This document shows, piece after piece, positions 9,358-17,279 of a DNA stretch of 45,208 nt. Positions within the stretch are counted from its first letter, which is position 1. Each line of letters opens with the position of its first letter. Below the pieces are notes generated by a model. That model was not told the DNA's origin, searched no databases, and saw only the letters and a list, made by a program, of their open reading frames with translations. This DNA comes from Alphaproteobacteria bacterium (GTDB taxonomy: Bacteria > Pseudomonadota > Alphaproteobacteria > Micropepsales > Micropepsaceae), in assembly GCA_019247845.1 (NCBI GenBank), contig JAFBAL010000027.1:1-45208 (forward strand). Direction: 5' to 3'. The translations under genes and the position numbers were made by a program.

Positions 9358-11680
9358 GACCGAGCGCTTCGTGCTGGCCGCGCGCGCAGCCCTCGGCTGG
9401 GAGCGCGTCTGGCCGGCGCTCTGGCCCGCGACCGGCATAGCCGGCGTGTTCGTCGCGGCGGCGCTGCTCAGCCTGCCCACGCTGCTGCCTTGGCCGCTGC
9501 ATGCGCTGCTGCTGGCGGTGACGATCTCGGCGATGGGCCTGTCGCTCGCTTTCGCCTTCGAGGGCGTGCGCGCGCCCACCTGGCGCGACGGCGCGCGCCG
9601 CGTCGAGCGCGACTCGATCCTGGCGCACCGTCCCATTTCCGAAAGCGAGGACGTGCTCGCGGCCGGCGCCGGCGACGCGCTCGGCGAGGCGCTGTGGCGC
9701 GCCCATACCGAAAGCCGGCTGAAGGCGATCCCGAACTTGCGCGTGTCGTGGCCGCGCTCTTATCTCGCCAAGCGCGATCCGCGGGCGCTGCGCTATGTCG
9801 TGCTGCTGCTGATCGCGGCAGGCGCGGTGGTGGCGAACGGCGACTGGCGGGCGCGCCTTGCCGCCGCCTTCGGTCCCGGCGCGGGCGAGGCCGCGAACGT
9901 CTCCATCGACGCCTGGATCGATCCGCCCGCGTATACGGGCGAGGCGCCGGTCTATCTTTCGCAGAGCGAGACGCGGCGCATCGCCGTGCCGACCGGCTCG
10001 GTCTTGAACCTGCGCGTCCACGGCGCGAGCCACGCCCCTTACGTCTCGGTCGACGGCGCCGAGTTCACCGGCGGCTCGGGCGAATATGCGGCCAGCGCCC
10101 GCGTCACCGGGAATACCACCGTGCGCGTGCGCGCGGGCGGCCGCACCGTCGGCGACTGGCGCCTGAGCGCGTTGCCCGACGACAAGCCGATGATCGCCTG
10201 GTCGGCCAATCCCGCGCGCACCGAGCACGAGGCGTTGAAGCTCTCCTTCACCGCGGGCGACGACTATGGCGTGACCGCGGCGCGCGCGATCATCACGCCG
10301 CACGGACGTTACGGGAAGCCGCTCGTCGTCGATCTGCCGCTCGACCAGCCCTCCGCCAAGACACTGACGCAGACGAGCTTTCGCGATCTCACCGCGAACC
10401 CTTACGCCGGCCTCGACGTCGACATCCGGCTCGAGGCGGTCGACGGCGCGGGCCAGACAAGCACCAGCGCGTCGAAGCGTTTCACCCTGCCGCAGCGCAT
10501 CTTCACCAACGCGCTGGCCCGCGCGCTGATCGAGCAGCGCCAGGTGCTGGCCACCGGCGACGTGCGCCTGCGCCCGCGCGTGGCCGCGACGCTCGAAGCG
10601 CTCACCATCGCGCCGGACAAGTTCTATCAGGACCAGCTCGGACCGTATCTCGCGATCCGCGAGGCCTATTGGACCATGCGCCACGCCGGGCACGACGAGG
10701 ACATCGTCCATGTCAGCGACCTGTTGTGGCAGACGGCGGTCGGGCTCGAGCGCGGCGGGTTGCTCAGCGCGGCTGAGGAATTGCGCAAGCTGCAGCAGAT
10801 GCTCGCGCAGGCCTTCGCGCAGGGCGCGCCGCAGGAGGTGATCGACTCGCTGCTGGAGCGCTATCAGGAGGCGTTGCAGCGCTACCTTCAGGCGCTCGCG
10901 GCCAATCCGCCGGACGACACCGCGCAGGCGCCGTCGCCCGACGCCAAGGTGATGAGCGAGGCCGATCTCCAGGCGCTGCTCAAGGCGATCCAGCAGCTCG
11001 CGCAGAGCGGCGACCGCGCGGGCGCCGCGCAGATGCTGGCGCTGCTGCAAAGCCTGCTCGAGAACCTGCACATGACCCAGGGCGCGGGCGGTTCGGGCAG
11101 CGGGCAGATGTCGCCCGAGAACAAGGCGCTGTCCGACGCGATCCAGGGCCTGGGCGACCTGATGGGCAAGCAGCGCGGCCTCGTCGACAAGACCTTCCGC
11201 GAGCAACAGGGCAAGGGCGACCCCAAGGACGGCGGACCCAAGGGTCTCGCCCAGCAGCAACAGCAGCTGCGCGACCAGCTCGACAAGATCCTCAAAGGCC
11301 TCGGCGACCAAAAACCCAAGGACCTCGACGACGCCGGCCGCGCCATGGGCCAGGCCCAGGGCGAGCTCGGCAACAAGGACCTGCCCAACGCCGCCATCGA
11401 TCAGAAGAACGCGCTCGAGGCGATGCGCAAGAGCGCGGGCGACCTCGCCAAGAAGCTGCTGAGCAAGTCCGGCCAGCAGGGACAGCAGGGCGACACCGAT
11501 CCGCTCGGCCGCACGACGGGCCCGACCAAGAACGGCATGGGCGGCGACGTCAAGGTGCCCGGTGTCTCCGACCTGGCACGTGCGCGCGAGATATTGAAGG
11601 AGCTGCGCAAGCGCGCCGCGGAGCGCGGAAGGCCGCAGCAGGAGCTCGATTACATCGACCGGCTGCTGAAGCAGTTTTGA
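9308..11680 (+). CDS. DUF4175 / TIGR02302-type membrane protein
   Basis: A 790-residue protein of the alphaproteobacterial TIGR02302 (DUF4175) family. It has two hydrophobic helices near residues 35-80 (GIAGVFVAAALLSLPTLLPW and LLLAVTISAMGLSLAFAF) and a third at about 160-178 (LRYVVLLLIAAGAVVANG). A large, probably periplasmic, beta-rich region follows. A Gln/Lys/Gly-rich coiled C-terminus starts around residue 490 and contains QQQQQLRDQLDKILKGLGDQ and the family's closing RAREILKELRKRAAERGRP...LDYIDRLLKQF. The function is not established. It usually sits next to lysA and close to ftsE, as here. The first ATG lies inside lysA (50-base overlap); a GTG at 9371 is the alternative start. Confidence 0.88.
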   Translation: MTRLSPPTEFRTGSDRKTERFVLAARAALGWERVWPALWPATGIAGVFVAAALLSLPTLLPWPLHALLLAVTISAMGLSLAFAFEGVRAPTWRDGARRVERDSILAHRPISESEDVLAAGAGDALGEALWRAHTESRLKAIPNLRVSWPRSYLAKRDPRALRYVVLLLIAAGAVVANGDWRARLAAAFGPGAGEAANVSIDAWIDPPAYTGEAPVYLSQSETRRIAVPTGSVLNLRVHGASHAPYVSVDGAEFTGGSGEYAASARVTGNTTVRVRAGGRTVGDWRLSALPDDKPMIAWSANPARTEHEALKLSFTAGDDYGVTAARAIITPHGRYGKPLVVDLPLDQPSAKTLTQTSFRDLTANPYAGLDVDIRLEAVDGAGQTSTSASKRFTLPQRIFTNALARALIEQRQVLATGDVRLRPRVAATLEALTIAPDKFYQDQLGPYLAIREAYWTMRHAGHDEDIVHVSDLLWQTAVGLERGGLLSAAEELRKLQQMLAQAFAQGAPQEVIDSLLERYQEALQRYLQALAANPPDDTAQAPSPDAKVMSEADLQALLKAIQQLAQSGDRAGAAQMLALLQSLLENLHMTQGAGGSGSGQMSPENKALSDAIQGLGDLMGKQRGLVDKTFREQQGKGDPKDGGPKGLAQQQQQLRDQLDKILKGLGDQKPKDLDDAGRAMGQAQGELGNKDLPNAAIDQKNALEAMRKSAGDLAKKLLSKSGQQGQQGDTDPLGRTTGPTKNGMGGDVKVPGVSDLARAREILKELRKRAAERGRPQQELDYIDRLLKQF

Positions 11681-11690
11681 GCGTCAGGCG

Positions 11691-11745
11691 CGCGCGAACT
11701 TGAGTTCGCGCGAGGGCTTCGCCCTCGCATCGCCTTTGGCGATGC
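11691..11745. terminator. Three consecutive hairpins between convergent genes
   Basis: Three perfect inverted repeats follow one another. The first is CGCGCGAACT/AGTTCGCGCG with a 2-base centre (11691-11712). The second is GCGAGGGC/GCCCTCGC with loop TTC (11710-11728). The third is GCATCGCC/GGCGATGC with loop TTT (11727-11745). They lie 11 bases past the DUF4175 stop and 8 bases from the stop of the convergent phosphoribosyltransferase. No T-run follows, so this is a bidirectional terminator or mRNA-end stabiliser by position and structure rather than a textbook intrinsic terminator. Confidence 0.6.
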
Positions 11746-11752
11746 GCGCCGT

Positions 11753-12265
11753 CTAACCAACCCTGACGATATCCGGACATCCGCGGCTCCCGCCGTCGTC
11801 GTCCATGCCATAGCCGGCGATAAAGTCGGCGACGCCGTGGAACAGGGCGAAGTCGGCATGGGCGACGGCGTCGCCGCGCAGCTTGTCGACGGCGACCACG
11901 GTGATCACCTTGGCGGCGCCGGCCGCCTTGAGGAGCGCGCGGGCCGTTTCGACGGTCGTGCCGCGGTCGAGGACGCCGTCGATCAGCAGCACCGTCTTGC
12001 CGCGCACGGCCTCGCCCGGACCGGCGAGCACCTGCACCTGCTCGCCCGCTTCGCGCTTGTCGTAGCAGCGCAGCCAGAGGAATTCGCCGGGAAGAGAAAG
12101 ACCTCGCCGCGCCAGCGCGCGCATCAGATCGGCGGCGAAGACGAAGCCGCCGATCAAGACCGGCGCCGCGATGTCGGGCTTGGGCGCAGCCGCCACGATT
12201 TCGTCGGCCAGTTCTTCGAGGCGTTCGGCGATCTCATCCGCGCCGAACAGGACTTCCGCGCTCAC
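11753..12265 (-). CDS. Hypoxanthine-type phosphoribosyltransferase
   Basis: A 170-residue protein of the type I phosphoribosyltransferase fold. The start is the GTG overlapping the upstream gene's stop (GTGA) and gives MSAEVLFGADEIAERLEELA. VLIGGFVFAADLMRAL is the N-terminal strand-helix typical of Hpt, and the PRPP loop is KTVLLIDGVLDRGTTVETA at about residues 100-118. VDKLRGDAVAHADFALF and FIAGYGMDDDGGSRGCPDI match the Hpt C-terminal hood (YGMDxxxxxRxLPxI). It should salvage hypoxanthine or guanine to IMP/GMP. The PRPP loop has Asp-Gly where most Hpt enzymes have two acidic residues. A xanthine/guanine enzyme of the same fold is possible. Confidence 0.8.
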   Translation of the reverse strand: MSAEVLFGADEIAERLEELADEIVAAAPKPDIAAPVLIGGFVFAADLMRALARRGLSLPGEFLWLRCYDKREAGEQVQVLAGPGEAVRGKTVLLIDGVLDRGTTVETARALLKAAGAAKVITVVAVDKLRGDAVAHADFALFHGVADFIAGYGMDDDGGSRGCPDIVRVG

Positions 12266-13065
12266 TCGCCCTCGCGCGCGAAGCGCAGCTCGAAATGGCT
12301 GAAGCCCTGCGGCGGATTGGTGAGCCGTCCGCTGAAGCTGGTGGTCTGGCCGGGATGCAGGGTCATCGTGCCGGGCACGATCATCCAGTGATAGAGCTCG
12401 CGCTTCTCGTCGTCGATCAGCGCGACGCGGATCTGCGGCACCGGCAGCTCGTGGCTGGACGTGTTGGCGAGCTCGCCCGACACCGCCAGCACCGGCTGGC
12501 CGTTCTCGTTGCCGCGCTTGATCTGCGCATCGCGGATGTCGATGCCGCTGGTGTTGGTCTTCATGCCCAGCGCCGCATAGACCGACGCCGATTGCGGCCA
12601 CACCACCGCGATCTGCTCGCGGAACGCCATCGCCGACCAGCCGATCAACAGCACGATCGCGACGAGGCCGAGCCAGCCGAAGGCCAGCGCGATCCGGCGC
12701 GGCCAAAGCGACGGGCCGCGCTCGCGTGGCGGCCGGGCAACGGCGACGGATGGCGCGACGACCGGCTCGCGCGCGATGATCGGGCTGGGCGCGAAGGCCT
12801 GTACCCGCGGCGCCGGCGCAAGCGCTTCGGGTGGAGGCGGGATGGGCGCGGCAGGCGCAGGTTCGGGCGCCGCCGAGGATGCGGCGGGTTCCGGCTGGGC
12901 CGCGGACCCGGACGCGGCTTCGGGGACAACGACCGCCTCGTCCGACGGCGCGTCCTGGTGCCAGACATGGCTGCACTTGGCGCAGCGCACGTTGCGGCCC
13001 GCCGGCTGGAACTTCGCCGCGTCGGCCTGATAGCGCGTCGCGCAATTCGGGCAGGTCAGGATCAT
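12262..13065 (-). CDS. Zinc-ribbon (MJ0042) membrane protein with DUF3426-like domain
   Basis: A 267-residue protein starting MILTCPNCATRY; the upstream extension of the frame is ignored because the zinc ribbon normally begins at the second residue. CPNC at about 5-8 and CAKC at about 33-36 form the ribbon. A long Pro/Ala-rich linker follows (about 50-130), then one membrane helix (about 145-168, ALAFGWLGLVAIVLLIGW) and a C-terminal extracytoplasmic domain (residues about 190-267, with LAVSGELANTSSHELPVPQIRVAL and PGQTTSFSGRL) of the DUF3426 kind. It is transcribed away from ftsE, a conserved alphaproteobacterial arrangement. Its role is unknown; a cytoplasmic sensor linked to an envelope domain is conceivable. 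Confidence 0.85.
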   Translation of the reverse strand: MILTCPNCATRYQADAAKFQPAGRNVRCAKCSHVWHQDAPSDEAVVVPEAASGSAAQPEPAASSAAPEPAPAAPIPPPPEALAPAPRVQAFAPSPIIAREPVVAPSVAVARPPRERGPSLWPRRIALAFGWLGLVAIVLLIGWSAMAFREQIAVVWPQSASVYAALGMKTNTSGIDIRDAQIKRGNENGQPVLAVSGELANTSSHELPVPQIRVALIDDEKRELYHWMIVPGTMTLHPGQTTSFSGRLTNPPQGFSHFELRFAREGE

Positions 13066-13142
13066 GCCGACGAAAATGGCGCAAGCCTTCCGCGCAGGCA
13101 AGGCTCGCGCTCTTGTCCATGCACCGTTATGTTCTCTCCGCA

Positions 13143-13817
13143 ATGGTTCGCTTCGAAAATGTCGGCATGCGCTACGGCGCCGGGCCCGAGGTGCTGCGCG
13201 ACGTGACGTTCGTGCTGGAGGCGGGCTCGTTCACCTTCCTGACCGGGCTTTCGGGCGCTGGCAAGACCACGCTCCTGAAGCTGATCAACATGACCGAGCC
13301 GCCGTCGCGCGGCCTCGTCACCCTGTTCGGCCAGGACCTGTCGATCACCAAGCGCGCGGACTTCCCGGCGCTGCGCCGGCGTATCGGCGTGGTGTTCCAG
13401 GACTTCCGCCTGCTGTCGCACCTGTCGGCTTTCGACAACGTCGCGCTGCCCTTGCGCCTCGCCGGCCGCAAGGAGAACGAATACGTCCAGGACGTGGAGG
13501 AGCTCTTGTCCTGGGTGGGGCTCGGCGACCGCATGCAGGCGAGGCCGGCGACGCTGTCGGGCGGCGAGCAGCAGCGGATCGCCATCGCGCGCGCGGTGGT
13601 GGCGCGCCCCGACCTGCTCATCGCCGACGAGCCCACCGGCAACGTCGATCCCGAGATCGGCCAGCGGCTGATGCGGCTCTTCGCCGAGCTCAACCGGCTG
13701 GGCACCACCGTGCTCATCGCCACCCACGACCGCGCGCTGATCGAAGGCATGCGCGCGCGCGAGATGCGGCTCGTCGACGGCCGGCTGGTCGAGCTGCGCA
13801 CGGGACGCGCGGCATGA
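13143..13817 (+). CDS. ftsE: Cell division ATP-binding protein FtsE
   Basis: A 224-residue ABC ATPase. MVRFENVGMRYGAGPEVLRDVTF is the classical FtsE start. Walker A is GLSGAGKT (residues 35-42), the Q-loop is VVFQDFRLL, the signature is LSGGEQQRIAIARAVV, Walker B is LLIADEPTGNVD, and the switch His lies in IATHDRAL. With FtsX it forms the divisome-linked complex that activates peptidoglycan hydrolases at the septum. The stop overlaps the ftsX start (ATGA). An in-frame ATG 24 bases upstream exists, but the chosen one fits the family. Confidence 0.96.
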   Translation: MVRFENVGMRYGAGPEVLRDVTFVLEAGSFTFLTGLSGAGKTTLLKLINMTEPPSRGLVTLFGQDLSITKRADFPALRRRIGVVFQDFRLLSHLSAFDNVALPLRLAGRKENEYVQDVEELLSWVGLGDRMQARPATLSGGEQQRIAIARAVVARPDLLIADEPTGNVDPEIGQRLMRLFAELNRLGTTVLIATHDRALIEGMRAREMRLVDGRLVELRTGRAA

Positions 13818-14695
13818 TCGCGGCAAACGCCATCCTGCCGCGCGACAAGGGCGCGGCGCCGCTCGACCTGGTGATCGGGGTGATGGCGTTCCTGGCGGCG
13901 TTGGCGCTCGGCGCCTCGCTGATCGCCGACCGCACCGCGCTCGGCTGGCGCGCGGGCCTGTCGGACCGGCTGACGGTGCAGATCGTGCCGCCGACGCACA
14001 AGATGGGCCTGGACGAAGAGGTCGACGTGGCGCTCGGCGTGCTGCGCGCCACGCCCGGCATCGCCCATGCGGCGCCGCTCACCCAGGACCAGACGCTCAA
14101 CCTGGTGCAGCCCTGGATCGGCAAGGATGCGCTCGTCGCCGATCTGCCGCTGCCGCGCCTGATCGACGCGACGATCACGCCCGGCGCCGAGGTCGATCTC
14201 GCCGCGCTGTCGCGGACGCTGAAACAGGTGGCGCCGGACTCGCTGCTCGACGATCACGCGCGCTGGATCGCGCGGCTGAAGGGTCTCGCCGACGCGATCA
14301 CCTGGTCGGCCTATGGCATCCTGCTGCTCATCGCGATCGCGACCGCGGCCGCGGTATCCTTCGCGACGCGCGCCGGCCTTCAGGCGCATCACGAGATGGT
14401 CGAGCTGCTGCACCAGATGGGCGCGCAGTCGGGCTTCATCGCGCGCGCCTTCGAGCGGCACTATTTCGTGTCGGCGCTGGTGGCCGCGTCGGTCGGCGCG
14501 GTGCTCGCGGCCGCGTTCTATCTGGGCGCGGGCGCGCTCGAGTTCGCGGGCGTCGAGGCGGTGCCGTTCCTGCCGCCCCTGGCGCTGAAATTCAGCGAGG
14601 TTCCCTGGCTTCTTGCGGTGCCCGCGGTCTCGGGAATCATCGCGCTGGCCACCGCCCGGCTGTCGGTCCTGGCGGCGCTGCGCAAGATTTACTGA
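13814..14695 (+). CDS. ftsX: Cell division protein FtsX
   Basis: A 293-residue inner-membrane protein with four predicted helices. These are near residues 17-40 (LVIGVMAFLAALALGASLIA), 165-185 (YGILLLIAIATAAAVSFA), 215-240 (FVSALVAASVGAVLAAAFYL) and 265-285 (LLAVPAVSGIIALATARLSVL). A large extracytoplasmic domain lies between helices 1 and 2. This topology and the overlap with ftsE identify FtsX despite weak sequence conservation of the family. HHEMVELLHQMGAQSGFIARAFERHYF is the cytoplasmic loop thought to contact FtsE. Confidence 0.93.
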   Translation: MIAANAILPRDKGAAPLDLVIGVMAFLAALALGASLIADRTALGWRAGLSDRLTVQIVPPTHKMGLDEEVDVALGVLRATPGIAHAAPLTQDQTLNLVQPWIGKDALVADLPLPRLIDATITPGAEVDLAALSRTLKQVAPDSLLDDHARWIARLKGLADAITWSAYGILLLIAIATAAAVSFATRAGLQAHHEMVELLHQMGAQSGFIARAFERHYFVSALVAASVGAVLAAAFYLGAGALEFAGVEAVPFLPPLALKFSEVPWLLAVPAVSGIIALATARLSVLAALRKIY

Positions 14696-14731
14696 CAGAA
14701 ATTTACCATTTTCCGGGCTACACTCGGACGC

Positions 14732-15343
14732 ATGTGGAAGGTGATCGCCGTCCTCGTCGTCCTCTATCTCGCGGGCTTCGTGATCTTCGTCACGATGCTG
14801 CCTGCGCCCAAAGCTTCGGCCGCGCCCGCGCAGGGCATCGTCGCGCTGACCGGCGGCGACGAACGGCTCTCGGCCGCGGTCAACCTGCTCGAGACCAATC
14901 ACGGCCAGCGCCTGCTGATCAGCGGCGTGCACCCCAAGACCACAAAGCAGGAATTGAAGCTGCTCTCGCATGGCGGTCCGCGCTTCGACTGCTGCGCCGA
15001 TCTCGGCTATGCGGCCGAGAACACGCGCGGCAACGCGCAGGAGGCGGCCGACTGGGCGCGCGCGCACCGCTTCAACAGCCTGATCGTGGTGACGGCCAGC
15101 TATCACATGCCGCGCAGCCTGACCGAGTTCCAGGCCGCGATGCCCGGCGTCAAGCTCGAGCCCTATCCGGTGCAGCCGGTCGACATCGATCTCGCGGGCT
15201 GGTGGCACGACTTCCGGGCGCTGCGCGTGCTGCAGGGCGAATACGCCAAATACGTCGCCTCGACCGTGCGCAACGCCGTCATCCGCCCCGCGCCTCCCGG
15301 CCCCCTTGACCCGAAAAAGCCGGGCGGCAAATCTCGCGCGTGA
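14732..15343 (+). CDS. YdcF/DUF218-family membrane-anchored protein
   Basis: A 203-residue protein with one N-terminal membrane segment (MWKVIAVLVVLYLAGFVIFV) followed by a DUF218 domain. GIVALTGGDERLSAAVNLLE, LLISGVHPKT, AENTRGNAQEAADWARAH and LIVVTASYHMPRSLTEFQAA are the family blocks, the last containing the S-x-Y/H-M-P-R motif. Members are linked to envelope and peptidoglycan metabolism (SanA, ElyC) but the reaction is not established. In alphaproteobacteria it commonly follows ftsEX and precedes plsC, as here; the stop overlaps the plsC GTG (GTGA). Confidence 0.88.
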   Translation: MWKVIAVLVVLYLAGFVIFVTMLPAPKASAAPAQGIVALTGGDERLSAAVNLLETNHGQRLLISGVHPKTTKQELKLLSHGGPRFDCCADLGYAAENTRGNAQEAADWARAHRFNSLIVVTASYHMPRSLTEFQAAMPGVKLEPYPVQPVDIDLAGWWHDFRALRVLQGEYAKYVASTVRNAVIRPAPPGPLDPKKPGGKSRA

Positions 15344-16056
15344 CCTTCCTTCGCTCCGCGATCTTCTTCGCCTGGTTCGCGCTCGTCTCGGCGACGATGG
15401 CGATCCTGTTCCTGCCTGTGCTCGCGATGCCGCGCAAAGCGACGGTGTGGATGTCGCGCCAATGGAGCGCGCTGGTGTTCTGGGGCTTGCGCGCCTTTGC
15501 CGGCACGGGCTTCGAGGTGCGCGGACCGCGTCCGCCGGACGGCGTGCTGGTCGCGTCCAAGCATATGAGCATGTGGGACACGCTGGCGCTCTATCTCATG
15601 CTCGACGATCCGGCGGTGGTCTTGAAGCGTGGGCTGACGCTCATCCCGTTCTACGGCTGGTATGTCAGCAAGGCGGGCTCCATCGCCATCGACCGCAAGG
15701 GCGGCGCGCAGTCGCTGCGCGCGATGGCGGCGGCGGCGAAGAAAGTCATCGCGCAGGGCCGCTCGATCCTCATCTTCCCCGAAGGCACGCGCAAGCAGCC
15801 GGCCGCGGCGCCCGACTACAAGCCCGGTGTCGCAGGCCTCTATGGACAGCTCGGCGTCGCCTGCGTTCCCGCGGCGCTGAATTCGGGCGTGTTCTGGGCC
15901 GGCTTCATCAAGAGGCCTGGTACCATCGTACTGGAATTCCTCGAGCCGATCCCGCCGGGGTTGCGCTCACGCGATTTCATGACGCTGTTGGAAGCGCGCA
16001 TCGAGACGGCAAGCAACGCGCTGGTCGCAGAGGCACGCGCGCATCTCAATCTTTGA
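15340..16056 (+). CDS. plsC: 1-acyl-sn-glycerol-3-phosphate acyltransferase
   Basis: A 238-residue membrane-associated acyltransferase that adds the second acyl chain to lysophosphatidate. The N-terminal hydrophobic helix reads AIFFAWFALVSATMAILFLPVLA. Catalytic motif I is KHMSMWD (H-x4-D, about residue 73), the glycerophosphate-binding motif is LIFPEGTRKQ, and VPAALNSGVFW is the later conserved block. The GTG start overlaps the DUF218 gene. Position behind ftsEX and a DUF218 gene is conserved, tying phospholipid synthesis genes to the division cluster. Confidence 0.92.
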   Translation: MTFLRSAIFFAWFALVSATMAILFLPVLAMPRKATVWMSRQWSALVFWGLRAFAGTGFEVRGPRPPDGVLVASKHMSMWDTLALYLMLDDPAVVLKRGLTLIPFYGWYVSKAGSIAIDRKGGAQSLRAMAAAAKKVIAQGRSILIFPEGTRKQPAAAPDYKPGVAGLYGQLGVACVPAALNSGVFWAGFIKRPGTIVLEFLEPIPPGLRSRDFMTLLEARIETASNALVAEARAHLNL

Positions 16057-16122
16057 TTGCCGTGCGTTGTGGTTCGCCTTTGATCGTGGGATGATGGAAC
16101 CGCTCATCTACGGGAGGTTTCC

Positions 16123-17181
16123 ATGCGGCTTTCGCTGTTGTGCGTCGGCGTCCTGGCCGTCGCGACCTCGACCGAGGCCAAGCCCGTCATCACGATCTTC
16201 GACGTGCCGCACGCCACGCAGGTCTTCCAGGGCGGCACCGCGCCGATCGGCATGAACCAGAACGGCGACGTCACGGGCTATTACACCACCAAGAGCGTGC
16301 GCCACGGCTTCATCCGCACCGCCGACGGCCAGTACCTCACCTTCGTCGTGCGCCATCGCGCGCATACCTTCCCGCTCGCGATCAACGACGCGCGCGCGGT
16401 GACGGGCGTGGTCAGGACCGAGCGTGGCGTGCCGCGCGGCTTCCTGCGCACTCCGGACGGCGCCGTCACGCTGCTCGATCCGCCCGGTTCCGGCGGCAGC
16501 TCCTACGGCACCGAGCCGCTGGTCATCGACGATGCCGGCAATATCGGCGGCTATTACGAGGATGTGGCGGGCGTGCTGCACGGTTTCCTGCGCGCGCCCG
16601 ACGGCACCTATGCCGTCTACGACGCGCCGGGCGCGGGCCGCGATCCGGGCGAGGGCACCTTCGTCACCAACATGACGGCCAAGGATCACCTGGTGGGCTA
16701 CAGCTTCGACACGCAGGCAGGACAGTTCGGCTTCACCCGCAGCGCCAGCGGCCGCAGGCAGGTGCAGTTCGCCTATCCGGGTGCTACCGCGACCTCGCCG
16801 CAGGCGATGAACGACGGCGGCGTCATCACCGGCTACTACACCAATGCCGACGAGGTGTGGCACGGCTTGGTGGGCACCACCGGCGGCGGCTTCGCTTCGT
16901 TCGATGCGCCGAGCGGCGGCACGCTCGCCGGCGCCGGCACGACCGGCTATGCCGTCAACAAGTCCGGGCTGATCGGCGGCTTCGCCATCGACGACAATTT
17001 CGCCTATCACGGTTTCCTCAGGAAGGCGTCGGGCGAGATCGTGCCGATCGATATCGAGGGCGCGGGAACCGACGCCAACAAGGGCACCATCGTCGAGGCC
17101 GTCAGCGATGCCGGCGTCGTCATGGGCTATTTCACCGACGCGAACGGCGTCAACCACGGCTTCCTGCGGAGCCGGGACTAA
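16123..17181 (+). CDS. Secreted HAF-repeat protein
   Basis: A 352-residue protein with a short signal peptide (MRLSLLCVGVLAVATSTEA) and a strong ribosome site GGGAGG six bases before the ATG. It is built of roughly 50-residue repeats. Each carries a variant of 'AINDxGxxTGYYxxxxxxxHGFLRxxDGxxxxxDxP': GDVTGYYTTKSVRHGFIRT, GNIGGYYEDVAGVLHGFLRA, GVITGYYTNADEVWHGLVG, GLIGGFAIDDNFAYHGFLRK and GVVMGYFTDANGVNHGFLRS. This is the HAF ('extracellular repeat') family, likely a beta-propeller-like surface or periplasmic protein. No enzymatic residues are recognisable. The function is unknown. Confidence 0.8.
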   Translation: MRLSLLCVGVLAVATSTEAKPVITIFDVPHATQVFQGGTAPIGMNQNGDVTGYYTTKSVRHGFIRTADGQYLTFVVRHRAHTFPLAINDARAVTGVVRTERGVPRGFLRTPDGAVTLLDPPGSGGSSYGTEPLVIDDAGNIGGYYEDVAGVLHGFLRAPDGTYAVYDAPGAGRDPGEGTFVTNMTAKDHLVGYSFDTQAGQFGFTRSASGRRQVQFAYPGATATSPQAMNDGGVITGYYTNADEVWHGLVGTTGGGFASFDAPSGGTLAGAGTTGYAVNKSGLIGGFAIDDNFAYHGFLRKASGEIVPIDIEGAGTDANKGTIVEAVSDAGVVMGYFTDANGVNHGFLRSRD

Positions 17182-17214
17182 AGGCCTCCATCCGGAACGG
17201 ACAGGGAACATTCC

Positions 17215-17243
17215 TTGACTTTAACCGTTCGCGCGTATACGTC
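17215..17243 (+). promoter_or_regulatory. Possible promoter for the ribonucleotide reductase
   Basis: TTGACT at 17215-17220 resembles a strong -35 box. TATACG (17236-17241) or TACGTC (17238-17243) could be a -10, at spacings of 15 or 17. It lies in the only AT-richer part of the 98-base gap before the nrdJ start. No cobalamin riboswitch could fit or was seen here. Tentative. Confidence 0.3.
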
Positions 17244-17279
17244 TTCGGACCGCTCGGGCCAGGGCGGACGAAAGGCGCC

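Noticed and set aside
17182..17279. Cobalamin riboswitch before the B12-dependent reductase
   Set aside because: The gap is only 98 bases, too short for the usual element, and no B12-box-like sequence was seen.
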